Positions 56,563 through 64,000 of a DNA stretch of 64,000 nt are shown here, piece after piece (within the stretch, counting starts at the first letter, position 1; the number at the start of each line of letters is the position of its first letter). A program made the translations under genes and the position numbers. Source of the DNA: Microcoleus sp. CAWBG506 (GTDB taxonomy: Bacteria > Cyanobacteriota > Cyanobacteriia > Cyanobacteriales > Microcoleaceae); assembly GCA_020883125.1 (NCBI GenBank), contig JAHREW010000003.1:186001-250000 (forward strand), written 5' to 3'. The notes under the pieces were generated by a model, which did no database searches, was not told the DNA's origin, and saw only the letters and a list, made by a program, of their open reading frames with translations.

Positions 56563-56682
56563 GGCGTTCAACACAGCAAAAGCGCATGGCGAGGCGCTTT
56601 TGCTTCGAGGTGATTAAACCTGTGATGCCGTAAGGCGTTGAGCACAGCCTTGAGAAAAGACCCAAAACAGAAGCAGCAAGAC

Positions 56683-58050
56683 CTACAAATTACTGGCAAT
56701 TAACTCACGGTACTGGCTTTTTGGCTTCACTCCTTTGAGCTCCGTCACCAGAGCCTTGTCCTTAAAATACTGAATCGTCGGTGTTCCCACCACACCAGCA
56801 TTTTCCGCAATTTCTGGATCTTCTTCAATATCAATTTCCACGTAGTGAATTTTGCCATCAAACTCATCTACGACTTTGTTCAAAATCGGCTTGAGACTGT
56901 GACAAGGCCCACAACTAGGAGAAGCGTATTTCACGACAATCAGTCGATCGCTATCATGGAACAACTTCCGCAAAGCATAAGCTCCTTGGTGTCGCGTCTG
57001 TTTGATATCAAAATTCTCGCTAGTTTCCCGCACTCTGGGAGTTTCCGCTACTGGTGCAGGAGTCTCCAATGATGACTCAGTTTGATGAAATTCCTGAGTT
57101 AAACCATTAGCCGAAAGCCACCTTTCTGCCAACATCGCACCCATACAACCACTACCCGCGGCGGTGATAGCTTGCCGAAACTCATGGTCTTGGACATCGC
57201 CAACGGCGTAAACTCCCTCAACGCTGGTTTCTACCGAGCCATGTTTCGGCGTAATGTAGCCGATTTTGTCCAGTTCTAGTTGACCTTGGAATAAACCTGT
57301 ATTGGGAGTGTGACCGATCGCATAAAACAACCCATTCACGGGCAAATTGCTTTCTGTCCCTGTTTCGGTATTTCTGACTCTAATCCCTTCGAGCTTGCCG
57401 TTACCGTAAACATCCACAGGCTCAGTATTCCAGTGCACGGTAATTCTCGGATTGTTCAAAACTCGGTCTTGCATGGCTTTGCTGGCTCGCATGGAGGACG
57501 AACGCACCAACATATGAACGTGAGAACCATATTTGGTGAGATATACTCCTTCTTCTGCTGCTGTGTCGCCACCACCAACTACTGCTAATTCTACGTTTTT
57601 GAATATCGGTGTAGCTCCGTCGCAAATCGCACAGGCAGATATGCCTAAATTCCAGTATTTTTCTTCGCTTGGTAGGTGCAGCCTTTTGGCTGTCGCGCCT
57701 GTAGCTATTACTATAGTGTGGGTTTTGATTTCTCGATCTTCCGATCGCACTGTAAACGGCCGCTGGCTCAAATCTACAAAAGTTACATCTTCTGTGTATA
57801 ATTCTGCACCCCAACGCACGGCTTGAGCTTTCATCCGATCCATAAGTTCCGGCCCGGTGATACCTTCGGGGAAGCCGGGAAAATTTTCCACTTCTGTGGT
57901 AGTCATCAGTTGCCCGCCGGGGACTCCCCCGCTTTGATACCCTTCAAAGACTACGGGTTTGAGATTAGCTCTCCCAGCGTAGATGGCTGCTGTGTAGCCC
58001 GCAGGGCCTGAGCCGATAATGACTAGATTTTCTACGGTTTGTGTGGTCAT
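56683..58050 (-). CDS. ntrC-type (NTRC): NADPH-thioredoxin reductase C (NTRC), reductase-thioredoxin fusion
   Basis: A 455-residue fusion. Residues 1-320 are a thioredoxin reductase: [12 protein letters not shown] (FAD), ACAICDG with redox Cys140 and Cys143, [12 protein letters not shown] (NADPH) and [13 protein letters not shown]. Residues 345-455 are a thioredoxin domain with [12 protein letters not shown], Cys380 and Cys383, joined by a Pro/Thr/Glu linker. In cyanobacteria and chloroplasts this enzyme reduces 2-Cys peroxiredoxin and helps redox control in the dark. It lies directly after the CRISPR tail, on the opposite strand. Confidence 0.93.
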   Translation of the reverse strand: MTTQTVENLVIIGSGPAGYTAAIYAGRANLKPVVFEGYQSGGVPGGQLMTTTEVENFPGFPEGITGPELMDRMKAQAVRWGAELYTEDVTFVDLSQRPFTVRSEDREIKTHTIVIATGATAKRLHLPSEEKYWNLGISACAICDGATPIFKNVELAVVGGGDTAAEEGVYLTKYGSHVHMLVRSSSMRASKAMQDRVLNNPRITVHWNTEPVDVYGNGKLEGIRVRNTETGTESNLPVNGLFYAIGHTPNTGLFQGQLELDKIGYITPKHGSVETSVEGVYAVGDVQDHEFRQAITAAGSGCMGAMLAERWLSANGLTQEFHQTESSLETPAPVAETPRVRETSENFDIKQTRHQGAYALRKLFHDSDRLIVVKYASPSCGPCHSLKPILNKVVDEFDGKIHYVEIDIEEDPEIAENAGVVGTPTIQYFKDKALVTELKGVKPKSQYRELIASNL

Positions 58051-58572
58051 AGCTGTTTAGTCAAACTCATAACGACTTCGTTTAATCTAAATTATAACAA
58101 ATAGGGGAAAAGTTTGATCTACCCTACTTAAAATTGTTGAGTAGTTGAGGGCGATCGGACGAACTTGGGATACTTAGATAAGCAAAAGCAATCTAACAGC
58201 GAATTTAGTTTTAAATGTTCGATCTAATTTTTCACCCCAAATCTTAAGAAAATCTAAAGACAGCCAAAATTATTGACATCATTCTCAATTATTTTACCTA
58301 TTTACTTGTTTTGAGGCTTGTGGTACGATTTTCACAATCCAGGGGCATTATGACTAATTTTGATTTTTAACCCTGAAACTTTGTGAATGCGTAAGATTAA
58401 CTAGCTCTTCTAATGTCAATAGTTATTTTTATAGACAAAAAATGCCTAGTCAATCTTTAAGAATTGTAACGTGAAATTTGCTTGATTTGACAAATAACCA
58501 GTATTGTGATATGAAAGAAGCGATCGCGTGGCCAGGGAACAATAAACAAAACGCCTTGGTGACTGAGGTGAT
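58051..58572. other. Intergenic region upstream of NTRC
   Basis: About 520 bases of AT-rich DNA with no recognisable gene. It should contain the NTRC promoter. A short frame at 58457-58663 overlaps a MITE and is not credible. Confidence 0.5.
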
Positions 58573-58675
58573 ATAAAATCCTCTCTTCATCGTCCTGTAT
58601 TAAACTCTCTCTTATCTTCCTTCGCGTACTTCGCGCCTTCGCGGTTAAATCATTCCGATACAACCGGAATTGATA
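58573..58675. mobile_element. MITE-like element, stand-alone copy
   Basis: Starts ATAAAATCCTCTCTTC, has TTCGCGCCTTCGCGG in the centre and ends CAACCGGAATTGATA. It is about 90 per cent identical by eye to the copy at 56333-56436, in the same orientation. A fragment of the same family is near 7586. Confidence 0.75.
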
Positions 58676-58707
58676 GGAAAACTAAGCATCAACTAACAAT
58701 TAAAATG

Positions 58708-58742
58708 TTGAGGGTCTAGCACGTCGGATGCCAGACCCTCAA
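58708..58742. terminator. Hairpin downstream of the MITE
   Basis: TTGAGGGTCT (58708-58717) and AGACCCTCAA (58733-58742) are perfect ten-bp arms around a 15-base loop. No T-run follows closely. A small TTGAGCTTGCTCAA palindrome is near 58770. Neither is tied to a gene: 58743-59174 shows no coding potential. Confidence 0.45.
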
Positions 58743-59174
58743 AGGTTTGTACTTTCAATTGATTCAAGTTATTTTGAGCTTGCTCAAACTAAAGGTGGGC
58801 TTTTTTGGCAACTATTCTGCTCTGAGCTAGCTATTAGCGGAGTCTATTCAGACTTCTGTGTTTGACTGTCCGATCGCAAGTTTTGCTTAAGAAATTTCGA
58901 TTCTTACAATCGCTTTAAGCTAATTAACCAATTCGATCGCCACATCAACCTTTCTTTGCTAACAAGCTACAGGGTTCAGGGGCTGCCTGAGAACTAGAGA
59001 CGATGAGGACAAATACTCCAATTCCAAATCTTTAATCCAAGTTGTTTGTGCTGCTTGGCTTTGTCCTTCATGTTCTTAAACTAACACAGACTTTCGGCAA
59101 AACATCAATTTCTTTACTAAACTTAACATTTTGAGGATTGCGATCAGATATCTCTAGGGAGCATCCCGATTTGT

Positions 59175-59858
59175 TTAGGGCGATCGCCATAAAACTGCCC
59201 AAGTCGCAGAGCCAACAATGCCATCGGCCGCTAGTTGAGATTGTCGCTGAGCAGCCTTGACCGCAGCTTGGGTTTCGCGGCCGAACACGCCGTCAACTCT
59301 CGATCGCAAAAATCCCTTGGCCCGCAGTCGCTCTTGCAAATCTCTGACTGCTGTTCCCCGCATTCCTCTTTTCAAAACCGGAAAACTAGCTGCTGTCGGC
59401 TCAGGGTTAGTCTGAGAATTTTCGGCTGGGGGATTGTTGCTGTCGATCGGACCTGCGATCGCCCCGGTAGTCGCAGGAAACAATCGATTCCAAGTATCTT
59501 GACCAACTATACCGTCGGGAGCAACCCCCGCAGTTTCCTGAAACTTGGACACGGCGCTGGCGGTGCTTTGCGAAAAAACCCCGTCTACATTGTCATCGTA
59601 AAATCCCAATAATTTCAGAGCAGCTTGCAGTTCTCGCACTTCCGAGCCCCGACTGCCTAAGCTGAGTGCGGGGCGAACCATTACACCGGTTTGAGCGATG
59701 ATGTCACTGCTGTTACCCCCATGGGAAGTTGCTGGGAGTGCCACAGCGGGAGTAGGGGCGATCGAACTAATTGCCACTAAACCGCACAAGCTCCAGATTC
59801 GGAGCCAACTCCTGATCTCGCGAGGGTGAATCCAGCTTGTTGTTAGATTTCGGCACAT
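59175..59858 (-). CDS. Secreted protein with two peptidoglycan-binding domains
   Basis: A 227-residue protein. Residues 1-45 include a hydrophobic core (WSLCGLVAISSIAPTPAVAL) ending in a typical signal-cleavage region. Two PG_binding_1 domains follow: GSRGSEVRELQAALKLLGFY...DGVF...DGIVGQDTWNRLF (about 68-128) and RGMRGTAVRDLQERLRAKGF...DGVFGRETQAAV...DGIVGSATW (about 164-223). A Pro/Asn/Thr-rich linker separates them. It should bind cell-wall peptidoglycan in the periplasm. No catalytic domain is present. Confidence 0.86.
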   Translation of the reverse strand: MCRNLTTSWIHPREIRSWLRIWSLCGLVAISSIAPTPAVALPATSHGGNSSDIIAQTGVMVRPALSLGSRGSEVRELQAALKLLGFYDDNVDGVFSQSTASAVSKFQETAGVAPDGIVGQDTWNRLFPATTGAIAGPIDSNNPPAENSQTNPEPTAASFPVLKRGMRGTAVRDLQERLRAKGFLRSRVDGVFGRETQAAVKAAQRQSQLAADGIVGSATWAVLWRSP

Positions 59859-60053
59859 TATTAATTCGACCTTTGCAAAACTGGTAGCGATCGTACCTCA
59901 AATCTGGAAAAATAGGGAATTGGGAATTGGGCATCAGCTATTGGGTAAGTCCTGTTGAGATAACTCGCTACTAAATGCGTGACAGCTTCACCCAAAACTG
60001 TTAGATTTCCCTACAACAGACATTGAACCGCGTTCATTGGGTCCTGCAACACC

Positions 60054-61985
60054 ATGTCCGAATCGACCAATATCACCAGAAACGCCAGCCAAATAGACAT
60101 CACCAACGTCAATATCGGCAACTTCCAAGTCGGCACCATCAGTGGCAACAAATACAACGACCTTAATGCCAACGGCCGTCCCGATCCTGGGGAATTTCCA
60201 CTGCCTAACTGGCAAATCTACCTTGACCTGAACAATAACAAGAAGCTGGACGCTAACGAACCTTCCACCTTCACCAATAGCCAAGGCAACTACATCTTTG
60301 CCAACTTACCCGTCGGTATCTACCAAGTTAGAGAAGTTCAGCAACCTAATTTTCGCCAAACTACACCTAACCCACCACCGATCGGCATCACCAGCGGGAC
60401 AAACGTCACCAGCATCAATTTTGGTAACAACTTCAACGCAGGGACGATCGCGGGTACAAAATTCAACGACATTAACAGAAATGGCAACATCGACCCCGGA
60501 GAACAGCCCTTAGCTAACTGGCAAATTTACCTCGACCTCAACCGCAACAACAGGCTCGATGGTGGCGAACCTGTGACACTGACCAACTTGCAAGGTAATT
60601 ACGCCTTTGTCAATATTCCGGCAGATACATATTTAGTCCGAGAAGTACAGCAGCCCGGTTTTCGGCAAACCACGCCCAACCCTGGCCCGATTACTGTGAC
60701 TTCCAACGCCACAATTAACAATGTCAATTTTGGCAATGTTTTTTTTGTCGGCAACATCAGTGGCATCAAATACAATGACCTGAATTTCAACGCCATCCGA
60801 GATGCGACGGACCCGCCCTTAGCCAACTGGCAAATTTATATTGACCTCAACAGAAACGGCAGGCTGGACACTGGCGAACCGAATACTTTCACGAAACCCG
60901 ATGGCAGCTATAATTTTATAAATGTTGACCCCGGCAACTATTTGGTGAGGGAAGTCCAACAACCGGGATGGGTACAGACTACGCCTAATCCTGGCGCGAT
61001 CGAGATTACGGGAGGTACTAACGCGGCCGGCATCAATTTCGGGAACAATTTTCCCACCGGTAGCATCAGTGGGTTCAAATTCAACGACCTCAACGCCAAC
61101 GGTATCTACGAACCAACAGAGCCCAAAGTTGCCAACTGGCCGATTTACATCGACCTCAACGACAACAACAGGCTAGAACCCAACGAACCTTCCACTCTCA
61201 CTAATCCCCAGGGCAATTTTTCTTTCATCAATTTGCCTTCTGGCCGTTATTTAGTGAAGGAAGTTCCGCAGCCCGGTTTTCGGCAAACTACCCCCAATCC
61301 TACTCCGATATTTGTCAGTAACGGTACTAACGCCACTAATCTCAGCTTTGGGAATGTGTTTGCTACGGGTACGATTAGCGGTTTCAAATTCAATGATTTT
61401 AATGCTAACGGTCGTATCGATCCGGGGGAACCGCCGATTCCCAATACCCAAATTTACATTGACCTGAATAACAACAACAGTTTAGAACCAGGGGAAGCAA
61501 CTACCTTTACTGACTCCCAAGGTAGCTACAGTTTCCGCAATATTCCTGTGGGTACTTATGTTCTCAGGGAAGTAACGCCACCTGGTTTTATTCAAACTAC
61601 TCCCTTGGCTGTGGTGACAGTTTCTACGGATGTCAGGGCTAGCAGCATTGATTTGTTGACGGGAGATGCTGTGGAAAGGTTAGCAATGTCTTTCCCAGGT
61701 GACTCGCTCACGGGGACTGACGGCTATGGAGGCGATGTGTCTGGAAGCGGCGAAAGGTTGGCAGAAAGTTGGCTTTTGAGTCAGGAAGATGGTACTTATC
61801 AAAGCAGTTATTTGGCGATCGATCGCTCTGTTGCCAGTTTAGGCGCTCTTGCTAGCTTTTGCCCACAGAATCTCAGTCTGAAACCCTATTCAGAAAACAA
61901 CCAAATTGTCAATACCAATGACAAAATTAATTGGGCGATCGGTGACTCATCTCTGACAATGGGGGCGATCGCTAAGTCAACTTAA
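60054..61985 (+). CDS. SdrD-B-like repeat protein, probably extracellular
   Basis: A 643-residue protein. From residue 27 it has five repeats of about 103 residues, beginning near 27, 130, 233, 336 and 439. Each has the pattern G-x-I-S/A-G-x-K-x-N-D-L/I-N-x-N-G-x-x-D-x-G-E, then a DLNxNxxLDxxEP loop and VREVQQPGFRQTTPNP. DxNxNGxxDxxE loops resemble calcium sites in SdrD B domains. The last 110 residues are different. No signal peptide is visible; TGA sits ten codons upstream in frame, so the start is not lost upstream. Cell-surface adhesion or sheath material is the likely role, by analogy. A second protein of this type starts 679 bases on. Confidence 0.82.
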   Translation: MSESTNITRNASQIDITNVNIGNFQVGTISGNKYNDLNANGRPDPGEFPLPNWQIYLDLNNNKKLDANEPSTFTNSQGNYIFANLPVGIYQVREVQQPNFRQTTPNPPPIGITSGTNVTSINFGNNFNAGTIAGTKFNDINRNGNIDPGEQPLANWQIYLDLNRNNRLDGGEPVTLTNLQGNYAFVNIPADTYLVREVQQPGFRQTTPNPGPITVTSNATINNVNFGNVFFVGNISGIKYNDLNFNAIRDATDPPLANWQIYIDLNRNGRLDTGEPNTFTKPDGSYNFINVDPGNYLVREVQQPGWVQTTPNPGAIEITGGTNAAGINFGNNFPTGSISGFKFNDLNANGIYEPTEPKVANWPIYIDLNDNNRLEPNEPSTLTNPQGNFSFINLPSGRYLVKEVPQPGFRQTTPNPTPIFVSNGTNATNLSFGNVFATGTISGFKFNDFNANGRIDPGEPPIPNTQIYIDLNNNNSLEPGEATTFTDSQGSYSFRNIPVGTYVLREVTPPGFIQTTPLAVVTVSTDVRASSIDLLTGDAVERLAMSFPGDSLTGTDGYGGDVSGSGERLAESWLLSQEDGTYQSSYLAIDRSVASLGALASFCPQNLSLKPYSENNQIVNTNDKINWAIGDSSLTMGAIAKST

Positions 61986-62018
61986 TCAGTAAAATTCCAT
62001 GTTAAAGCCCGAAATTAC

Positions 62019-62050
62019 CCAAAAAATCGGGGTTATGAGTAATTTTTTGG
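62019..62050 (+). terminator. Hairpin downstream of the first SdrD-like gene
   Basis: CCAAAAAAT (62019-62027) and ATTTTTTGG (62042-62050) form a nine-bp stem 34 bases after the stop. It is AT-rich and lacks a GC core, so terminator activity is uncertain. Confidence 0.4.
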
Positions 62051-62404
62051 AGGTGCGCTTACTGAAAAATACCGCAATTTGAGGGGGAAACCGCTGCACA
62101 AGTTAGCAATGGCAAACCGCACCAAAAAGTTAGGAACACATTAAATCCCGATCGCGTGATACTCTATTGTTGGCAACCTCCAACACTCAAGCCATAGTTC
62201 CGGGAACCCCGAAGCTTGGTTGTAGATTGAGAGCAAGATTCTGAGAGAGTCTTAGCCATTTTAAAGATAGAAAAATTAGTGACCTAGGGGCAGAAGAACT
62301 GGACGCGCAAGTCTTAAAGATCGGCGCTCAAATTACCAGATTTCTTCAAAACCTGATATAATTGCCAGCGACAAAGCTTAAGGCTTTGTTGTGTGAAAAG
62401 CCTC

Positions 62405-62540
62405 GTTGGAAAAAGTAAGGCAAGTTCTGCCTGATGTTAAGCCTGTGGACTGGTAGGAGCCGACTCCCCAGAGTGAAGCAGGAAGTGAATTTCAGCTTAC
62501 AATCAGTAGGCTTGAGTAAGTTTCACAGAACGGAACATTG
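62405..62540 (+). pseudogene. TnpB 3'-end and omega-RNA-like remnant
   Basis: LEKVRQVLPDVKPVDW ends at a TAG (62454-62456), the same tail as the relic at 28063-28206. The DNA after it shares GCGACTCCCCAGAG-type and AAGTTTCACAGAACGGA blocks with 27976-28062. Read in another frame, the segment gives PRVKQEVNFSLQSVGLSKFH, a typical end of TnpB proteins, so a frameshift is also possible. It lies between the two SdrD-like genes; the rest of 61986-62663 has no gene I can support. Confidence 0.55.
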
Positions 62541-62663
62541 CCTCAAGCGCAGACCTATGTAAAATCGAATAGCGGTTGTCAGCTATCAGCAAAAGCTGTT
62601 GGCAATTGACAAACCCATACAATAGTCTGTAATTTACGTGGATTTAGGTGTGAAGGAGAAATC

Positions 62664-64000
62664 ATGGAATTAGAATTAGAAAATGAGTTACGCACTGCCC
62701 AGCAATTACAGCCAGTTGTGGTTGGGAATGCTGGCCCGGCAATTTTAGGGATCAAGTTCAATGACTTGAACGCCGACGGTATCCGGCAGTCCAATGAACC
62801 AGGCCTGGCAAACATCCCCATCCTCCTCGAACCAGCCATAGGCAGCAATGGCCAATTCAATGCAGCTAACGGGGATCTCTCCGTCCTCACAGACGCTAAC
62901 GGCGGGTTCTCATTCATAAATCTTGTCCCTGGGAATTACGTAATTACTGAAACAGTACCTGCTGGTTCCCGCCCTACTACTCCCAACCCCCTCGCTGTTA
63001 ATGTTGGAAACAGCAATGTCAACGTTTTCTTTGGTAACACCACAGTTACAGGTAGCCGGATCGTTGGATGCAAATATCTAGACTTAGATGCCGACGGCTT
63101 TCGAGACGGAAATGAACCAGGCATTAAAAATGTCAGAATATATCTCGATGGCAGCAACGGTAGCGTTCCCAACGGGCAACTCGACGCAGGGGAACTTAAC
63201 ACCCTCACAGACAAAAACGGTGCATGGTCGTTCAACGTCACACCCGGAAGCTACAAAGTTAGGGAAGAACGGATCAGACCATCAGTTCCTGCCAATGTCA
63301 ACGGAGTAGAAGTTAATGCTACGAACGCAGAACCCCTAGAAACAAGGGATTTTCTTCAAAGCACCCCACCTAACAACATTCCGCTACTGGATGTAACGGT
63401 AGCCGCCGGTCAGACTTTTGCCTGCGCTCAAGTTGGTGACACCCCGCTTTATCAAATTGAAATTAACAAATTTCGAGACATTGACCGCAACGGTTCGCGA
63501 AATGTGATCAATGGAGTTTTGGAACCCCCCATTGCTCGAGTACCTTTCATTTTAGATTTAAACAACAACGGTCGCTGGGATTCAGCCAGTGAACCCATCG
63601 CCCTCACAGATGTCAACGGAGTCGCTACCTTCAAGGATTTGCGAGCCAACAATTACCCAGTATTGGAAATTTTTCCAGCCACATTGCCAGATGGCAGTGC
63701 TCCTGGGAACCTGAATGCTCCCGTATCAACGACTCCTAACCCCGTTGTGATTTCGGCACCAGGCCCCCAAGCACGATTCCAGGGTACGATCAGCAAAGAA
63801 CAACCGCTGATTGTAGCAGACTCAACCTATACACTGAAGCCAAACGATCCTAAATTCGTAGATACTAACCGCGACGGCACCCAACAGGCAGGGGAAAGAT
63901 CCATTGCGACAACTGGTGAGCGGCCGATTTTTGCAGCGCCAACGAACACTTTACCAGCGCGTAACGCTTCACCGTCACTGACGTTTTCTCCTGTGGGAAT
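62664..64000 (+). CDS. SdrD-B-like repeat protein, 3' end outside the window
   Basis: The frame opens at ATG 62664 (MELELENELRTAQQLQPVVV), with GAAGGAG eight bases upstream, and stays open to 64000, giving at least 445 residues. The repeats are more divergent than in the gene before: GIKFNDLNADGIRQSNEPGL, then GCKYLDLDADGFRDGNEPGI, then KFRDIDRNGSRNVINGVLEP, then FVDTNRDGTQQAGER. Each has a calcium-type DxNxDGxxxxxE loop. ITETVPAGSRPTTPNP and YKVREERI mark the repeat ends. No signal peptide is seen. It looks like a surface protein related to its upstream neighbour. Confidence 0.85.
   Translation, partial: MELELENELRTAQQLQPVVVGNAGPAILGIKFNDLNADGIRQSNEPGLANIPILLEPAIGSNGQFNAANGDLSVLTDANGGFSFINLVPGNYVITETVPAGSRPTTPNPLAVNVGNSNVNVFFGNTTVTGSRIVGCKYLDLDADGFRDGNEPGIKNVRIYLDGSNGSVPNGQLDAGELNTLTDKNGAWSFNVTPGSYKVREERIRPSVPANVNGVEVNATNAEPLETRDFLQSTPPNNIPLLDVTVAAGQTFACAQVGDTPLYQIEINKFRDIDRNGSRNVINGVLEPPIARVPFILDLNNNGRWDSASEPIALTDVNGVATFKDLRANNYPVLEIFPATLPDGSAPGNLNAPVSTTPNPVVISAPGPQARFQGTISKEQPLIVADSTYTLKPNDPKFVDTNRDGTQQAGERSIATTGERPIFAAPTNTLPARNASPSLTFSPVG

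Larger units (their letters stand above)
56328..56645 (+). CRISPR. Decayed trailing end of the array, repeats 60 and 61
   Basis: After a normal 35-nt spacer (56293-56327), a repeat starts with GTGAT at 56328 but is broken up by two MITEs. Its middle part (GATTAAACCTTTGATGCCG, then TAA) is at 56437-56458 and its end (GGCGTTCAACAC, two changes) at 56563-56574. A 35-nt spacer and a full repeat with one change (T to G at base 13) follow at 56610-56645. Removing the MITEs restores the normal spacing. Confidence 0.8.

Noticed and set aside
52124-56645. Assignment of the array to a named CRISPR type (V-K, I-D or III)
   Set aside because: The repeat does not end in the GAAAC form usual in cyanobacteria and no cas gene is present; I cannot assign a type from the repeat alone.
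59988-60284. 98-codon minus-strand frame over the start of the SdrD-like gene
   Set aside because: It mirrors the repeat coding on the plus strand, which has the recognisable domain pattern.

Overview
The window looks like chromosome of a filamentous cyanobacterium, probably an Oscillatoria/Microcoleus/Phormidium-type organism. Evidence is photosystem I genes (psaI, psaL), a high-light-inducible protein, a primary sigma factor of SigA type, NTRC, cyanobacterial DUF proteins (DUF760, DUF2996), chromophore-less phycobilisome-fold proteins, many copies of the GCGATCGC (HIP1) octamer, heptamer tandem repeats and many small MITE-like elements. The genus is an inference.

Layout. 0-4.7 kb: a broken Uma2 gene, a DUF39 sulfur-metabolism gene, then a tight three-gene cassette (DUF262, HEPN nuclease-like, DNA cytosine methyltransferase) that looks like a defence or restriction system. 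4.7-10.1 kb: a proline-rich unknown, a TPR protein, an intact Uma2 protein and a HigBA-like toxin-antitoxin pair separated by a MITE. 10.2-16 kb: two small cysteine-motif paralogues between two copies of one MITE, sdhA, plsC, a hydrolase and a nucleotidyltransferase-fold relic. 16-25.4 kb: housekeeping genes (DUF2996, a lipoprotein, psaL-psaI, two arsenosugar-type transferases, nadA, a phosphoesterase, tRNA-Ser, HtrA), with transposon debris beside the tRNA. 25.4-31.4 kb: DUF760, scpB, a Trp-rich protein, TnpB debris and a caspase-fold protein lacking both catalytic residues.

31.8-39 kb: a cluster resembling the Synechocystis slr0144-slr0152 (photosystem II assembly) group: two V4R proteins, two phycobilisome-fold proteins without visible bilin attachment, a ferredoxin, a pentapeptide-repeat protein and a Ser/Thr kinase. 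39-47 kb: response regulator, type IIA topoisomerase subunit A, a sugar-type ABC ATPase with an insertion, a HLIP and sigA. 48.7-51.7 kb: an ATPase plus DUF4276 (TOPRIM-like) pair whose second gene is broken by a stop codon, then a peptide-type ABC permease.

52.1-56.65 kb: a large CRISPR array, counted by hand as 59 intact 36-nt repeats and 58 spacers, with no cas gene anywhere in the window. Repeat folding and decay at the right end both imply left-to-right transcription. The trailing end carries one or two more repeats broken up by two MITEs. 56.7-64 kb: NTRC, a peptidoglycan-binding protein and two adjacent SdrD-B-like repeat proteins, the second running off the window, with a TnpB 3'-end relic between them.

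The best candidates for something new are the DUF262-HEPN-methyltransferase cassette, the cas-less array with its structured leader and MITE-scarred tail, and the photosystem-assembly-like cluster.
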